Program-made: the position numbers and the translations under genes
Shown: positions 1 to 8,384 of the stretch, in pieces
Position numbering within the stretch: position 1 is the first letter of the stretch
Layout: every line of letters starts with the position of its first letter
Source of the DNA: Gracilaria caudata
Taxonomy: Eukaryota > Rhodophyta > Florideophyceae > Gracilariales > Gracilariaceae
Assembly (NCBI GenBank): GCA_030374735.1
Contig: JASCIV010000380.1
Coordinates: 1-21,865, forward strand
Direction: 5' to 3'
DNA: 21,865 bases
The notes under the pieces: generated by a model
What the model was told of the DNA's origin: nothing
The model's input: the letters and a program-made list of their open reading frames with translations, nothing else
Database searches by the model: none

Positions 1-91
1 TTTTTGACTACAAAATGAGTGACTACCGGCAAAAGTGCCTGACTTCATGACTTTGAACTCCCCGAAAAACGTAGTCACAAATACGCCCCTG
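1..91. mobile_element. Terminal end of a hAT-like transposon (runs off left edge)
   Basis: Read on the minus strand, the segment starts at base 91 with CAGGGGCGTATTTGTGACTA, identical over 20 bases to the inverted end of the complete element at 19463-19992. Inside the end it carries several TGACT motifs, like that copy. The 8 bases just outside (92-99, ATCACCAT) would be one target-site copy, with its partner outside the window. The CAGGGGCG end and the 8-bp duplication seen on the other copy fit the hAT superfamily. The element supplies the 3' end of the dehydrogenase reading frame. Confidence 0.8.
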
Positions 92-1156
92 ATCACCATG
101 GTTGAGGTTGTTCGTACCAAGAATGACAGAATATGGATCCAAGGCTGGTTGATCCTTCTTTCTCTGCAGAAACTGGCGCGTCTTGACCGCAATTAGCGAG
201 GATATGAACGCATAGATATACGAGGGGTGGGTTTGCTGAAACTCTCGACTTGCATAATGCTCTATTGAATCCTGCAAAACTGCACCAGCTGAGGAAATAT
301 TCTCCGGAACAAATAGAGTTCTCTTCTGCTGCAGTGTTCCCATTGCGTCCTCATCAACGATGGGAATGTTGGAAGAGCCACAAATAGCGCGACATTTCAA
401 ACGGCGGGCAACATGTGTGTCTATGATGCGGGAGCCAGCACAGGGCACAAGGATATCATAATCAATGGCACTCCAGTCCTCATCAGAAACGTCAACGGCA
501 TTCGGTACTGCACGAGCAGCTTGGCCTGGTATCTTGTCTGCAACCATCACAACGAAGTTTGGCAATCGAAGAAGAATAGCTGCGACATGAGATCCTACCT
601 TTCCGGCACCTAGCACGAGAACGGTAAGGACCCCTTCACGAGGTTCAATAAACGCGACGAGCTCTTGAACGGCGGCAGCTACTCCGTAGGCAGTGGCTTC
701 GTTTGGATCACATCTGGAGTCGATACCTGCAAGAACGTAACCGTTCTGGCGACCTTTCCTCGAAGTTATCTGGGCGAGGACTTTCATATCGTCCATTGTA
801 GTATTGATATCACAACCGGTCAGAACACGGCCTTCGAGTTGATCAAGCGCTTCGGAAATTTCAACCATGAGAATTCTCCTGTCGATTTGTTGAAGATTAG
901 GGCAGCAAACAACAATCTTCCCTCCAGTGAACCCAGTGGAGAAGGTGCTGTGCTTCAGGGACATCGTCTCTGCAAGATGGCGGCATTCAGTACTAGCATC
1001 CTCTTCAGATTCGTATGCCTTGATTCGACATCCGCCATTGGCTGGGTAGAAAGTTTGTAGCTTAGGATCAACATCATGTAGTAAACTTTCATATGCCACG
1101 AAAATGGTGACGTTAAGCTTAACGCTTTCAAATCGACGGATGAAAATATTGCTCAT
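23..1156 (-). CDS. Leucine/phenylalanine dehydrogenase-family protein with transposon-derived C-terminus
   Basis: Predicted NAD(P)-dependent amino-acid dehydrogenase of the Glu/Leu/Phe/Val dehydrogenase family, which interconverts an amino acid with its 2-oxo acid and ammonium. In the 377-residue product the substrate-domain motifs are in order: GGCRIKAY (41-48), MSLK (K68), TGGK (K80), then D116 in GCDINTTMDDM. These match the two lysines and the aspartate of bacterial leucine dehydrogenase in identity and nearly in number. The Rossmann domain has VLGAGKVGSH (181-190), then LVPCAG (236-241) and SSNIP (261-265). Family length is about 360. Start is the ATG at 1154-1156, with TATAAAAG 118 bp upstream. 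Residues 356-377 and the stop are encoded inside the hAT-like end, so the native C-terminus is replaced, or a true last exon lies outside the window. Preferred substrate and cofactor cannot be told. Bacterial origin is possible but untested. Confidence 0.88.
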   Translation of the reverse strand: MSNIFIRRFESVKLNVTIFVAYESLLHDVDPKLQTFYPANGGCRIKAYESEEDASTECRHLAETMSLKHSTFSTGFTGGKIVVCCPNLQQIDRRILMVEISEALDQLEGRVLTGCDINTTMDDMKVLAQITSRKGRQNGYVLAGIDSRCDPNEATAYGVAAAVQELVAFIEPREGVLTVLVLGAGKVGSHVAAILLRLPNFVVMVADKIPGQAARAVPNAVDVSDEDWSAIDYDILVPCAGSRIIDTHVARRLKCRAICGSSNIPIVDEDAMGTLQQKRTLFVPENISSAGAVLQDSIEHYASREFQQTHPSYIYAFISSLIAVKTRQFLQRKKDQPALDPYSVILGTNNLNHGDQGRICDYVFRGVQSHEVRHFCR

Positions 1157-1266
1157 GTTTCAGCGAAGCAGATACAACTCTATGGTAAAGAAAGAACTTC
1201 CTCGCTTTTGGTTCTGAGCTTGCGACTGCCCTCCGGAAAGTCTGTCATCATCTACAGAAACATATG

Positions 1267-1274
1267 CTTTTATA
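1267..1274 (-). promoter_or_regulatory. TATA box of the dehydrogenase gene
   Basis: TATAAAAG on the minus strand, 118 bp upstream of the ATG at 1156. The same octamer lies 127 bp upstream of the secreted-protein gene at 6941. Confidence 0.55.
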
Positions 1275-1836
1275 GGCCGAAGACTGGGATATCATACTGC
1301 TTCGTCTTGCATGTATCTATGATGTGGTGGGGAGAACGGAAGCAATGGTGAGCGTCAAAGAGTATTACACAGATGAGCAACCCTCTACCACATATTCAGA
1401 TACCAGTCAGTATGATTGTCCTGCATCCGGAATTCGCAAGGGCATTGTTCACACTTTCGAGTGCAGGCGACTTGGGATTGGCGCCAATTTAGCAATATGC
1501 TTCTTTTTTTTCTGAAACAGTCTTTGGCGTCATGCAATTGGCAGCACATTTTTTAACACGCCAATGAAAGCTTGAAGACAAACAAACTTTTACATCAGAA
1601 GGATAGCGACAAGTCTCTAGATTTTTTAGTTGTCGATATCGGATACTATTATGATCTATGAAAGAAAAGACATGTGATTAGGGTCTAGAGGGTGAGGGAA
1701 GGGAAGAAACAGACATGAGAGACGCGAGGGGGGCGCGGTCGATCACCGCTTGGGCCCAAGCGTTTATAAGGTAACTGACTCGCTGATACTGACGCAAGTC
1801 CAAGGTGGAGTTAGGGTTCTGTTATCGATAAGTAGA
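1275..1836. other. Intergenic DNA, no gene seen
   Basis: Only a 63-codon ORF without recognisable features (1324-1515), which ends in a T-rich run, and a perfect 16-bp palindrome, CGCTTGGGCCCAAGCG, at 1747-1762, near the inverted-repeat complex that follows. Confidence 0.5.
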
Positions 1837-1959
1837 GTTATGTCGACAACCGAGTGCGGATAACGGGGCACGAGACAGCTAAATTCGGTCCCGAGCCGAC
1901 CTGGAGGGACCAATTTAGCTGTCGAGTGACCCGTTATCGCAAGAGGTTGTCGACATAAC
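1837..1959. repeat. 123-bp near-perfect inverted repeat (long hairpin)
   Basis: Three successive arm blocks pair in order: 1837-1851 (GTTATGTCGACAACC) with 1945-1959; GATAACGGG at 1859-1867 with CCCGTTATC at 1930-1938; and 1874-1892 with 1906-1923, where GACAGCTAAATT pairs perfectly and one extra C is bulged. The centre is 13 nt (1893-1905). It could be a foldback transposon, a stem for small-RNA production or a cruciform-forming site. No protein is encoded. Confidence 0.85.
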
Positions 1960-1962
1960 GCG

Positions 1963-2132
1963 CTTGTCTAACGACTGCTGGACCTCTCACGGGACTGTGA
2001 TATAGCGAAACCGCCTCCCCAGTGAGTTTGCTATATCAGGATTTTTAGAAAAAATTGTCATGCAGTGTGCCTCCTACTGCGTTAGACAAGGTGATATAGC
2101 AACGCACTGGGGAGGCGGTTTGTGCTATATCA
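1963..2132. repeat. Interleaved inverted repeats with two mirrored hairpins
   Basis: CTTGTCTAACG at 1963-1973 is the inverse of CGTTAGACAAG at 2080-2090. Interleaved with this pair are two 41-bp modules, 1998-2038 and 2092-2132. Each begins TGATATAGC and ends GCTATATCA, so each can fold alone. The two are also near inverse complements, sharing ACCGCCTCCCCAGTG in opposite orientations. The outer and inner pairs overlap, so the fold is either pseudoknotted or alternates between exclusive forms. It directly follows the 123-bp inverted repeat and may belong to one mobile element. Confidence 0.85.
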
Positions 2133-2610
2133 GTCACGTGATATGGTCCACGCAAGCGCGGAGCCTGCCAAAATCTAATTCTAAAAGAAGCATTCATGTG
2201 ACCCGGCAGTGTTTGGTTTTTAAGGCCCCGATTCATATCAAGGCTGGGGGAGTTAGATAACAATTGCCATCTTTGTAACGCTCGGTTTGTGTATGAGATT
2301 GACACCGGCGCTCTCGCTATTCTCTGTAGGATTCCTTCATGGCTGTACAGGCCTGTGACAGAACAACGAAATCTGCGGAAATACAATGCTTAGCAATCCT
2401 CATCATAATATGATTCTCGTTCACGTTCCCGATCACAGTCGCCGTGTGCGATGCCCAGGGCGCGCGAAAGGGGCAAAGGGGGCAATAGGAGTGGTGGCTG
2501 AGAAGACGGACGCGTGCAACCTTCACGTGTTTAGCTGTGTGTGACAGATAATGCGGTAAAAAGCATTTTGAGGACATTTTTTTGCACTTCGGTACCTGTA
2601 CCTACAATAA
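2133..2610. other. Intergenic DNA, no gene seen
   Basis: The ORFs here are short, unrecognised and overlap each other on both strands. I see no family signature and no promoter. Confidence 0.4.
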
Positions 2611-2761
2611 AGCTGGAAAAAGCTAATAGAAAATTTTCACTTTTTACTTACATTTAAGGCTCCGCCTTACAGAAGAATTTTTGAAACGCAAAACAAAACT
2701 TTTGTCACAAAAACAAAAGGTGTTCAAAAGGTTAGAAAATTCTAATAGCTTTTTGGCAGCT
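2611..2761. mobile_element. Small AT-rich foldback or MITE-like element
   Basis: The left end begins AGCTGGAAAAAGCTAATAGA. The right end read in reverse begins AGCTGCCAAAAAGCTATTAG. These are imperfect terminal inverted repeats of about 25-30 bp around an AT-rich core. The core has a small GC hairpin, TAAGGC-TCC-GCCTTA, at 2655-2669. No clear target-site duplication is visible, so it may be an old element or just a chance inverted repeat. Confidence 0.5.
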
Positions 2762-2986
2762 GCAAATCTATCTGAGCTCGTACTCTGTAAAATGCTTCTT
2801 TCCGAAGACGCCTCGAAAACGTGAGAATTTCTGCTCGGTGGCATACCAAGGAGACATCCGTCGTGGTTGATTGGTGGAATGCAAACCGGCCCCGCAGCTA
2901 TTCATCGAACGATTGGCCACTGGCTGTTTCTGCGTTTGAGACCTCCGAGGTTTAAGAAAAGTTCAGCAAAATTCTCGGTTAACAGC

Positions 2987-3032
2987 ACCTTCGTAGATAC
3001 ACGCGTACGCGCGTACAGTGGCATACGAAGGT
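2987..3032. repeat. Inverted repeat around alternating CG/TA palindromes
   Basis: ACCTTCGTA (2987-2995) is the exact inverse of TACGAAGGT (3024-3032). Between them lie the overlapping palindromes CGCGTACGCG (3002-3011) and GTACGCGCGTAC (3005-3016). The site is 220 bp upstream of the F-box gene start and might be regulatory, but no known factor site is recognised. Confidence 0.6.
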
Positions 3033-3252
3033 AGATACAACTTGTTGAACAACAGCCGAACAGTAATTCCTCCATTTGCCAACTCCCCCGTCGCCCCCTC
3101 CCTGACGCACCGCTGTGACACCGGTGTAGCCCTTGGAATGCCTCCGGTCATGGCAAACTCCCTTACTCACAGCCCGACCTTCCGCACTTCCGCGTGTGCG
3201 CGCCCATCCCGTTCACGAAGATGTGTCCTCCAAGTCGACAACGCGCTCCACA

Positions 3253-4740
3253 ATGCCTCCGCCTCGCCCACTTCTTCTCGAGCAACTTCCGCCGAACGTT
3301 CTCCAACGCATTGCGCGCATGTTGCTCACGAACCGTCACACACTCGTGGCCTTCACCGCCGTTTCCGACAACTGTCTCTCCGCCTTCATCGCCGCTGCCA
3401 ACCGTTCCTTTCAAGTGACCGACGCCACGCGCACAGATGCCGAGCGCATTCTTGCCGAGCGCATTCTGTACAAACAGCTACGCCCAACCATGACGGCGCT
3501 TCTGATACCGCCCATCCCAATTTCCGCGTTCGAGCGCGTAAACTGCGATCGTCTTGATACGTTGCCTCTTCTTCGAACGCTGCAAATCCCCGCGTACGAC
3601 TCGTACCTCACTCATTTACCCACCGACCTTCGAGACCTTCGCCTATCTCTCCCTCATTCGCTCCGTCGCGAACAGTTCTTCGACGCGCTTTCCGAGCTCA
3701 CCTTGTTCTCCTTGCATCTCCATCTGCTTCCAACACCGTCAGAATCACGCCCACCCTGTTTGTTTGAATACCCGCAACTCGCCGTGTGTCTCGACCCAGC
3801 CGGAAGCGGCGAGCTTCTCGCCGCGTCCTGTCCGATGTTACAGGTACTGCGTTTGTTCTTTGTGCTGGCGTTACCGTTTCAACCATCGTCTCGTCTGTTC
3901 CCCAATCTGCGCGTGTTCTCCACGCTTGGGACGGGACAGACGCGCTTCGATCCCATATGCCGCATCGCTCTGGGCAACGTCTCGGCGCGTTTTGCAAGAT
4001 CGCTCACGAGCAATCTGGTGGAAGTTAAGTTGCAACAGTCGTTGTCGTACGACCAAGTGTATGAGTTGAGAAGTTGTGACAAGCTACGCTGTGTTTCGCT
4101 CATGCTGCATTCGGGTGCCGAGGCGGGGTTGATAGGGACGCCGTTTCTGTTTGGTTTGAAGAAACTGGAACTGGAGTGGGTTCGACTGAGCCCAGACCCT
4201 GGCACTTCTGTGGATGATTTTGACGACGAATCGCAACTGATTGCTGTTCCGTTTCGATTCTGGAGCTCGCCTGAGGGGCTTTTACCGGCTCTTATTGGCC
4301 AAGCGAAGAACTTGGAAGAGCTTCGTTTGTGTTGCGTGAGTTGCGGTAAGGAGGACCTGAGGAGGATTCTACGCGGTTTGGGCACCCGTCTCAAACGACT
4401 TGCGCTTGATGTGCTCGGACAGCCGGAGTCGCCAACGTCGAGGTTCATCGCGCTGCTGCACATGATGTGCGTGTATAACCGCAACCTCGAATGGTTTGAA
4501 CCGGCGAACGTGGAGCAGCTCGGCACGAACGTGGTCGTTTCCAGCGCGCTTCATCTTGAATCTGACTTCACGACGGCGCAGCTGCACAAAGCGTTTGAGA
4601 TGGTTTCCAGAAGACTGCCCTTTCTGACGTTGCCTCACGGCTTGAGGGACGCGCGCTTCCTCGGCGGCGACTGCGACCTGATGAGAAGGGACGAGTGGTG
4701 TAAACTTTGTTTCGACGTTGATGCGGAGGATCTGTTTTAG
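3253..4740 (+). CDS. F-box protein with degenerate leucine-rich repeats
   Basis: Predicted 495-residue substrate adaptor for an SCF-type (Skp1-cullin-F-box) ubiquitin ligase. The N-terminus, about residues 6-50, has an F-box-like helix set starting LLLEQLPPNVLQRIARMLL. The rest is rich in Leu with irregular LRR-like strands, for example LRDLRLSL, LQVLRLFF, LKKLELEW, LEELRLCC and LKRLALDV. The start chosen is the first ATG (3253), directly before the F-box. The frame is open for 40 codons upstream but has no ATG there, and that part is poorly conserved-looking. The C-terminal tail is acidic (DVDAEDLF). No TATA box is evident. The antisense and alternative-frame ORFs over this gene are shadows. 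The target protein cannot be inferred. F-box assignment is by motif only, and the LRRs are too diverged to count. Confidence 0.8.
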   Translation: MPPPRPLLLEQLPPNVLQRIARMLLTNRHTLVAFTAVSDNCLSAFIAAANRSFQVTDATRTDAERILAERILYKQLRPTMTALLIPPIPISAFERVNCDRLDTLPLLRTLQIPAYDSYLTHLPTDLRDLRLSLPHSLRREQFFDALSELTLFSLHLHLLPTPSESRPPCLFEYPQLAVCLDPAGSGELLAASCPMLQVLRLFFVLALPFQPSSRLFPNLRVFSTLGTGQTRFDPICRIALGNVSARFARSLTSNLVEVKLQQSLSYDQVYELRSCDKLRCVSLMLHSGAEAGLIGTPFLFGLKKLELEWVRLSPDPGTSVDDFDDESQLIAVPFRFWSSPEGLLPALIGQAKNLEELRLCCVSCGKEDLRRILRGLGTRLKRLALDVLGQPESPTSRFIALLHMMCVYNRNLEWFEPANVEQLGTNVVVSSALHLESDFTTAQLHKAFEMVSRRLPFLTLPHGLRDARFLGGDCDLMRRDEWCKLCFDVDAEDLF

Positions 4741-6813
4741 TTTTGGACCTTTTGGGCTTTTGTTTTTTGAATCGATGAAGACATTTGAATTCTGATCTGC
4801 TCTGATTTCCAGGCGCTGAAATGAATCAAATCGGATCTGGAAAAGCGTGATCCAAAAATCGGTTGGAGGTATCGTTGATGTGTTGTCCACGTGCCGCAGC
4901 TGTCGGAGCTCGACCTTTACACAGAATTTTTGCGCCCATCTCAGATCTGTCGTAAACCTAGCAGCCATGCATTTGCTCCGAAGAAAAGAGCGTTTGTATG
5001 CGTAACTTACGAATAACCCAAACCAGAACGCTTTGCGAGGAAATGCATATTCATGGCCACGGATTCTGCGCTAGCAGCTTCGGGCTCAGGAGTGTGTTCG
5101 CGTTATCTGTAGCTCGCGACATGCTGTGATGATACCAGTGTGTTGATTCAAGCCCAAACGCTGAACGCACAACCCCCAACTTACAAAGCCGTGTTAAGCA
5201 CACTATCGAGACTACTTTCCAGTGGAAGTCCACTCGTGTAGAATTCTGACGAGAGGAGTAGGGGAATACGAGGGTTGGTGTGGTAATACTCGCAAGAACG
5301 TTTGTCGAGCCCACCACGACACGTTAGTCCAATAGACCACGTTTTCTCATTAGTGATGAGTGAACGTGTGTCTATGCCTGTGAGTTGGCTCAACGAATTT
5401 TTCATTTTCGACCTCCAGGATCTCAACAAATATCGAACATCTTCTCAAAATTAGGGTATTTGATGACAGGGAACAACCCCTACAACACACCGGAGACTCC
5501 AACTCAACGAGCGGCTCTCCACAGTCGCCCCAATTTTGCAAGTCGGGCCGTTACACGAACAATTCATGGTTCAGCGATGCAGATTTAAACGTTGGTTTGT
5601 TGGAAGAGAAGGGGGGGGGGGGGGGGGGGATAATAACACTACAGTGGAAAAGCACTGTGAAGGTTGCCCGAACAGTTGAATGAAGGTAGAAACTTGGGAC
5701 GAAGGTTACCTCTGCCATTGGTCAGTGCTTGCATATTCAAGGGAAAAGCGCAAGTGAATTAGATATATTTCGCAACGATTGAAAACTCTTATTTTCTTCG
5801 AAGCTACCTTTGCATATCCCCATGCTCCCTATGCTCTTTTTGTTTTACACTCCAATTCAAAACATAGTCTCTCAGAAAAGAACCACTTCGAGGATCTATA
5901 TTGTCCTTTTATGCCTAAAGCAATCTCTCAATGCGTCACGATATCAGCTTATTCTCTATTTCGCATGGAGGTACTTAATAATTATGCCAACTGTATAAAG
6001 GGTGTCAGTTGACATCGTTGTAATCTTTTCTCGAAGCTCTGATTGGAAATACGAACGACTTTTTCAACTCGAAAAGACTCGTCTAAACTGCTTCGAGAGA
6101 TAAGCGATCAGCCGTTTTCATGGACAACGCGAAAAGTTGGTACAGCGCGTTTGTCATGAGCTTAATGCTGGCATCAGGGCTGGACTATACTGGCATGAAT
6201 CTACCTTCTGCCAACCATAATGTGTAGACGCAGTACAGATCGTCAAATCACCCAATCACTTCAAGGCGACGTGATTCCTACATTACCCAACAGGAGCCCA
6301 AATATTGGTTCATGGATGCTGCGTCTGTTGAGCCAACGTGGCCGTGGTCTGCTTGTAGTGGTGCACAGAGAAGATTGTCATGCAGGAGTAGGCAAACTAG
6401 GATTCTGAAGGTCAGGTCTTCACTCAAACGCATCTCTGCACCCCTGCACTTCCAACAATCTTGTCTTACAGAAAGTATAGTCACAGGAGAAGAACAAACT
6501 AGAGAGATGGTAGCGTGATAATGTAATCCTAGACCTTTAGGGACAAGTTTGTTCGCAAATGGAAGCTCTTGCTTAACAAGCCTGCAACAAAGACAACTCT
6601 GAAAGGGGGGTAGAATTCGAATCTTACCTCGTATGCAAGTTGTCATGGGAGGGCATTCTCATAATACAATCACTCAATGGATGTGAAGTGAGCTCCATGC
6701 GAAAGCTTGTCTACCTGAATGGGACAAATCAGGGAAGCAAAAGAAATCTGTTCCAACAGATGTAGACAACAGGTCATCACCTGCTTGTTGTTGAAACACC
6801 AGTTCAGAATCGC
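4741..6813. other. 2-kb gap without a convincing gene
   Basis: ORFs are all under about 125 codons, many lack an ATG, and none shows a known motif. An antisense ORF entering from the F-box gene (ATG at 4968) is treated as a shadow. A run of 19 G lies at 5611-5629. A short spliced or non-coding gene could be missed. Confidence 0.45.
5611..5629 (+). repeat. Poly-G run of 19 bases
   Basis: Uninterrupted 19-base G homopolymer in gene-free DNA. The length may vary between reads. Confidence 0.95.
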
Positions 6814-6821
6814 TATAAAAG
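6814..6821 (+). promoter_or_regulatory. TATA box of the 176-residue secreted-protein gene
   Basis: TATAAAAG, 127 bp upstream of the ATG at 6941. It is followed by a C/T-rich leader typical of the start region in this window. Confidence 0.65.
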
Positions 6822-6940
6822 ACGCCTTTCTCACCGACTCCCCGTCGTCGACTCACTCTTCTTTGCCATCGTACCCTCAACCTCGCGGCTTCTTCCCACT
6901 CATTCCATTACAAATCGATCCCACACCTCAGCCACTCGAT

Positions 6941-7471
6941 ATGCACGCTATCATTCAAATCAGCTTGCTTGCCACGCTGCTCATCGGTGCAGCTCATGCC
7001 AGTGGTCCGCTTCCGAGGGATGCGTGCGCCGAAGCCTTTGCCGAATGTGCCTTCCGCTTCCAGGGTTCCACCGAGCTTCAGTCGTTCCCGCTTGGAGTAC
7101 CCGACATGGCTTTCACGCCGCAAATCGTGTCCCGTACCCGTGGCGAACGCATCGGTATCGTGAACTCCAATGGTATTGAACCGCAGTTCATTGCCTCTGA
7201 TGGCACTGCGCGCGACATCACGGATTTCGGAAACGGGTTCACGCCGACGCAGTTCAAGCCGTTTGCTATAGAAGAACGTATTGGATCTGGAATTGGACAC
7301 GAGACGTTCCAGGGCGATCCGTCGTTGGCGGAGGGACAGTGTGTGCGCGTGTTCTTCACTTCGTATCAGAAACTTGTTAGTGTTAATCCGCCGGTGGTGG
7401 TGGACAACATTAATCTTACCCCGGAAGAGGCTGTGATGATGAAAGCCTGTGTGGTGTTCCTTACGGAATAG
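6941..7471 (+). CDS. Small secreted protein with four cysteines, function unknown
   Basis: 176 residues. The frame is open upstream to 6719, but this ATG lies downstream of a TATA box and immediately opens a classic signal peptide (MHAIIQISLLATLLIGAAHA, cleavage near 20-21). The upstream part is therefore taken as 5' leader. The mature protein has four Cys (C29, C36, C134, C170), enough for two disulfides, one pair near each end. The middle is rich in Gly, Phe and Thr and looks like beta structure (GERIGIVNSNG, GTARDITDFGNGF). No transmembrane segment or anchor is seen after the signal. No family is recognised. Gene neighbours include other secreted proteins. It is likely a lineage-specific extracellular or wall protein, which is inference. 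Confidence 0.75.
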   Translation: MHAIIQISLLATLLIGAAHASGPLPRDACAEAFAECAFRFQGSTELQSFPLGVPDMAFTPQIVSRTRGERIGIVNSNGIEPQFIASDGTARDITDFGNGFTPTQFKPFAIEERIGSGIGHETFQGDPSLAEGQCVRVFFTSYQKLVSVNPPVVVDNINLTPEEAVMMKACVVFLTE

Positions 7472-7606
7472 GAAGGAGTTTCATTGGGAGAAGAATGATA
7501 GAAGGATTATCTGAACAATGGTTGTGTTCGGGTGTTCACTTAGGTAAATGAATTCCTTGCTTCCCATCCAGCCGGATACATAATAAGCAATACCAAATAT
7601 AATAAT

Positions 7607-7782
7607 CAGGGCCGTATTTGTGACTAGACATTTTGACAACAACTGGCGTTAGATTGACTACACAAGCAAAAGAGAGTGTCATCATCCTATTTTGTGATTA
7701 CTTTTGAAGGATTATGACAAGAGATTTTAGAAAAGTGGTGACTATGACTTGTGAAAGTACCCAAATAGTCAGTCACAAATAT
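7607..7782. mobile_element. Degenerate short copy of the hAT-like family
   Basis: The left end reads CAGGGCCGTATTTGTGACTA, one base different from the 91 and 19992 ends. The right side ends in AGTCAGTCACAAATA, matching the subterminal part of the other ends, but the expected last bases (CGCCCCTG) are missing and AT-rich DNA follows. Internal text shares GACTATGACTT with the 19463 element. It is about 175 bp, so non-autonomous. No clear target duplication survives. Confidence 0.6.
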
Positions 7783-8274
7783 TATATTATGTGCATTTTA
7801 TGAACTCCGCATATGTGTGGCCTTTTTCTGGCATGCGAGACCTGCAAACAAACGTGTCTGGGTAGAGGTGGAAAGAAAACCGAAATTGTACCTGGGAAGC
7901 GTCGTGATTGGACAAAGTTCGCATTTTCACTTTTCACTTTCATATATCGAAGATTTTCGCATCCACGTCGCATGCGTGTAATACGCGTGCGAATCATAAC
8001 CCGTGACCGCGTGGTTCCGGGCAATCCTGACCATGCAACGGCGAAAGTCATAATATGACTCATACGACGAGCATCACATCACATTTGAGAAACGTGGCGA
8101 TTTACGAGTCACAACACGCTCGCACACGTGAACCAGCGGTCACCAGTGGGACGCGTGCCATTGGTTCTCCCAAGCCCTTTCTTTTCTTGCGTCGAAAAGA
8201 CGCAGCCGTTCCCCCATAGCCTTCCAGACGCGCGCCATTGCTTCTGCGATTCCTCTGCTGTGAATCACATTGCT

Positions 8275-8281
8275 CATAAAG
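8275..8281 (+). promoter_or_regulatory. Weak TATA-like element of the peroxiredoxin-like gene
   Basis: CATAAAG, 110 bp upstream of the ATG at 8385. The position matches the spacing of the stronger boxes, but the motif is imperfect. Confidence 0.3.
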
Positions 8282-8384
8282 GGGGAGGCGACGCCTCAGC
8301 AGTAACCTTTCCCATCCGTGCCCGTCCGTACTCATTCTACTTCGTTTCTTCCGCCTCCGTTCGATCAGAGACCAATCTTCCACA

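Noticed and set aside
2045..2577. Overlapping small ORFs on both strands near 2.0-2.6 kb
   Set aside because: They run through the inverted-repeat complex and lack any recognisable protein feature.
4369..4968. 199-codon antisense ORF over the 3' end of the F-box gene, with an ATG
   Set aside because: Two thirds lie over the sense gene in the mirrored frame, and composition and motif give no support.
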